DNA of 16,475 bases, taken from JBDLID01 sp039715055. GTDB lineage: Bacteria > Desulfobacterota > Desulfobulbia > Desulfobulbales > Desulfocapsaceae. Shown one piece after another: positions 16,387-16,475 of the stretch (position 1 is the first letter of the stretch; each line of letters begins with the position of its first letter). The stretch lies in contig JBDLID010000065.1 in assembly GCA_039715055.1 (NCBI GenBank), positions 1 to 16,475 on the forward strand, read 5' to 3'. Below the pieces are notes generated by a model. That model saw only the letters and a program-made list of their open reading frames with translations, had not been told where the DNA came from and ran no database searches. The position numbers and the translations under genes were made by a program.

Positions 16387-16475
16387 ATGACTGAACTGAG
16401 AACCAACCCCATGTTTCGCTATCTGCTGGTGTTGACCGTCAGCGCCACTGTCGGGCTGCATGTCTGGCGAACCCT
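16387..16475 (+). CDS. Start of a probable membrane transporter (possibly major facilitator family), 3' end cut by the window
   Basis: Only 29 codons are visible: a polar start (MTELRTNPMFR) and then a hydrophobic stretch (YLLVLTVSATVGLHVW) followed by RT. This looks like the first transmembrane helix of a polytopic protein. The pattern of a helix ending in a Gly, a Trp and an Arg-Thr resembles some major facilitator superfamily permeases that I recall, but the match is too short to rely on. There is no strong ribosome binding site before the ATG (GGTAG at 16376-16380 is the best candidate), and ATG at 16411 is an alternative. The frame stays open to the window end. Confidence 0.45.
   Translation, partial: MTELRTNPMFRYLLVLTVSATVGLHVWRT

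Noticed and set aside
1..16475. CRISPR arrays, tRNA or rRNA genes, insertion sequences
   Set aside because: No regularly spaced repeats, transposase-like proteins or terminal inverted repeats were seen, and nothing resembling tRNA or rRNA was found in the short gaps between genes.

Overview
The window is most of a Wood-Ljungdahl (reductive acetyl-CoA) gene cluster, all on the + strand, from what looks like an autotrophic, anaerobic member of the Desulfobacterota. The gene content, bacterial-type AcsB, a long HdrA and heavy use of selenocysteine suggest a Desulfobulbales-like sulfate reducer or sulfur disproportionator. That placement is inference from gene content; no 16S or other marker is present.

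Region 1 (2-7870) is the carbon branch. It holds the C-terminal two thirds of the CO dehydrogenase catalytic subunit (cooS/acsA, cut by the window edge); a 902-residue fusion of methylenetetrahydrofolate reductase (MetF) to the corrinoid protein small subunit (AcsD) through a long Ala/Lys/Asp-rich linker; acetyl-CoA synthase (acsB); and the corrinoid protein large subunit (acsC). Together these reduce methylene-THF, carry the methyl group on the corrinoid protein and join it to CO and CoA (or the reverse). The methyltransferase AcsE, which moves the methyl group from THF to the corrinoid, is not in the window.

Region 2 (7961-15864) is the electron branch: three consecutive genes, each interrupted by one in-frame TGA that is best read as selenocysteine. 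They are a 1374-residue formate dehydrogenase fused to a 2Fe-2S domain and a GltD/NfnB-like FAD/NAD(P)H module; a 1021-residue HdrA built of two HdrA-like units; and a 200-residue MvhD. A routine gene caller would cut all three. Each TGA sits in a motif where the family has Cys or Sec, and each is followed by a candidate SECIS hairpin, very clear for mvhD and fdhA and weaker for hdrA. There is no hdrB or hdrC, so formate electrons probably reach ferredoxin and NAD(P)H through HdrA, MvhD and the fused flavin module. A strong intrinsic terminator at 15894-15935 closes the cluster.

Region 3 (15936-16475) is ordinary flanking DNA: a 64-residue two-helix membrane protein, about 200 bases of non-coding DNA with a short direct repeat, and the first 29 codons of a probable membrane transporter cut by the window end.

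The most notable points are the MetF-AcsD fusion with an internal, well-formed ribosome binding site and start codon, and the three-selenoprotein formate/HdrA/MvhD module.
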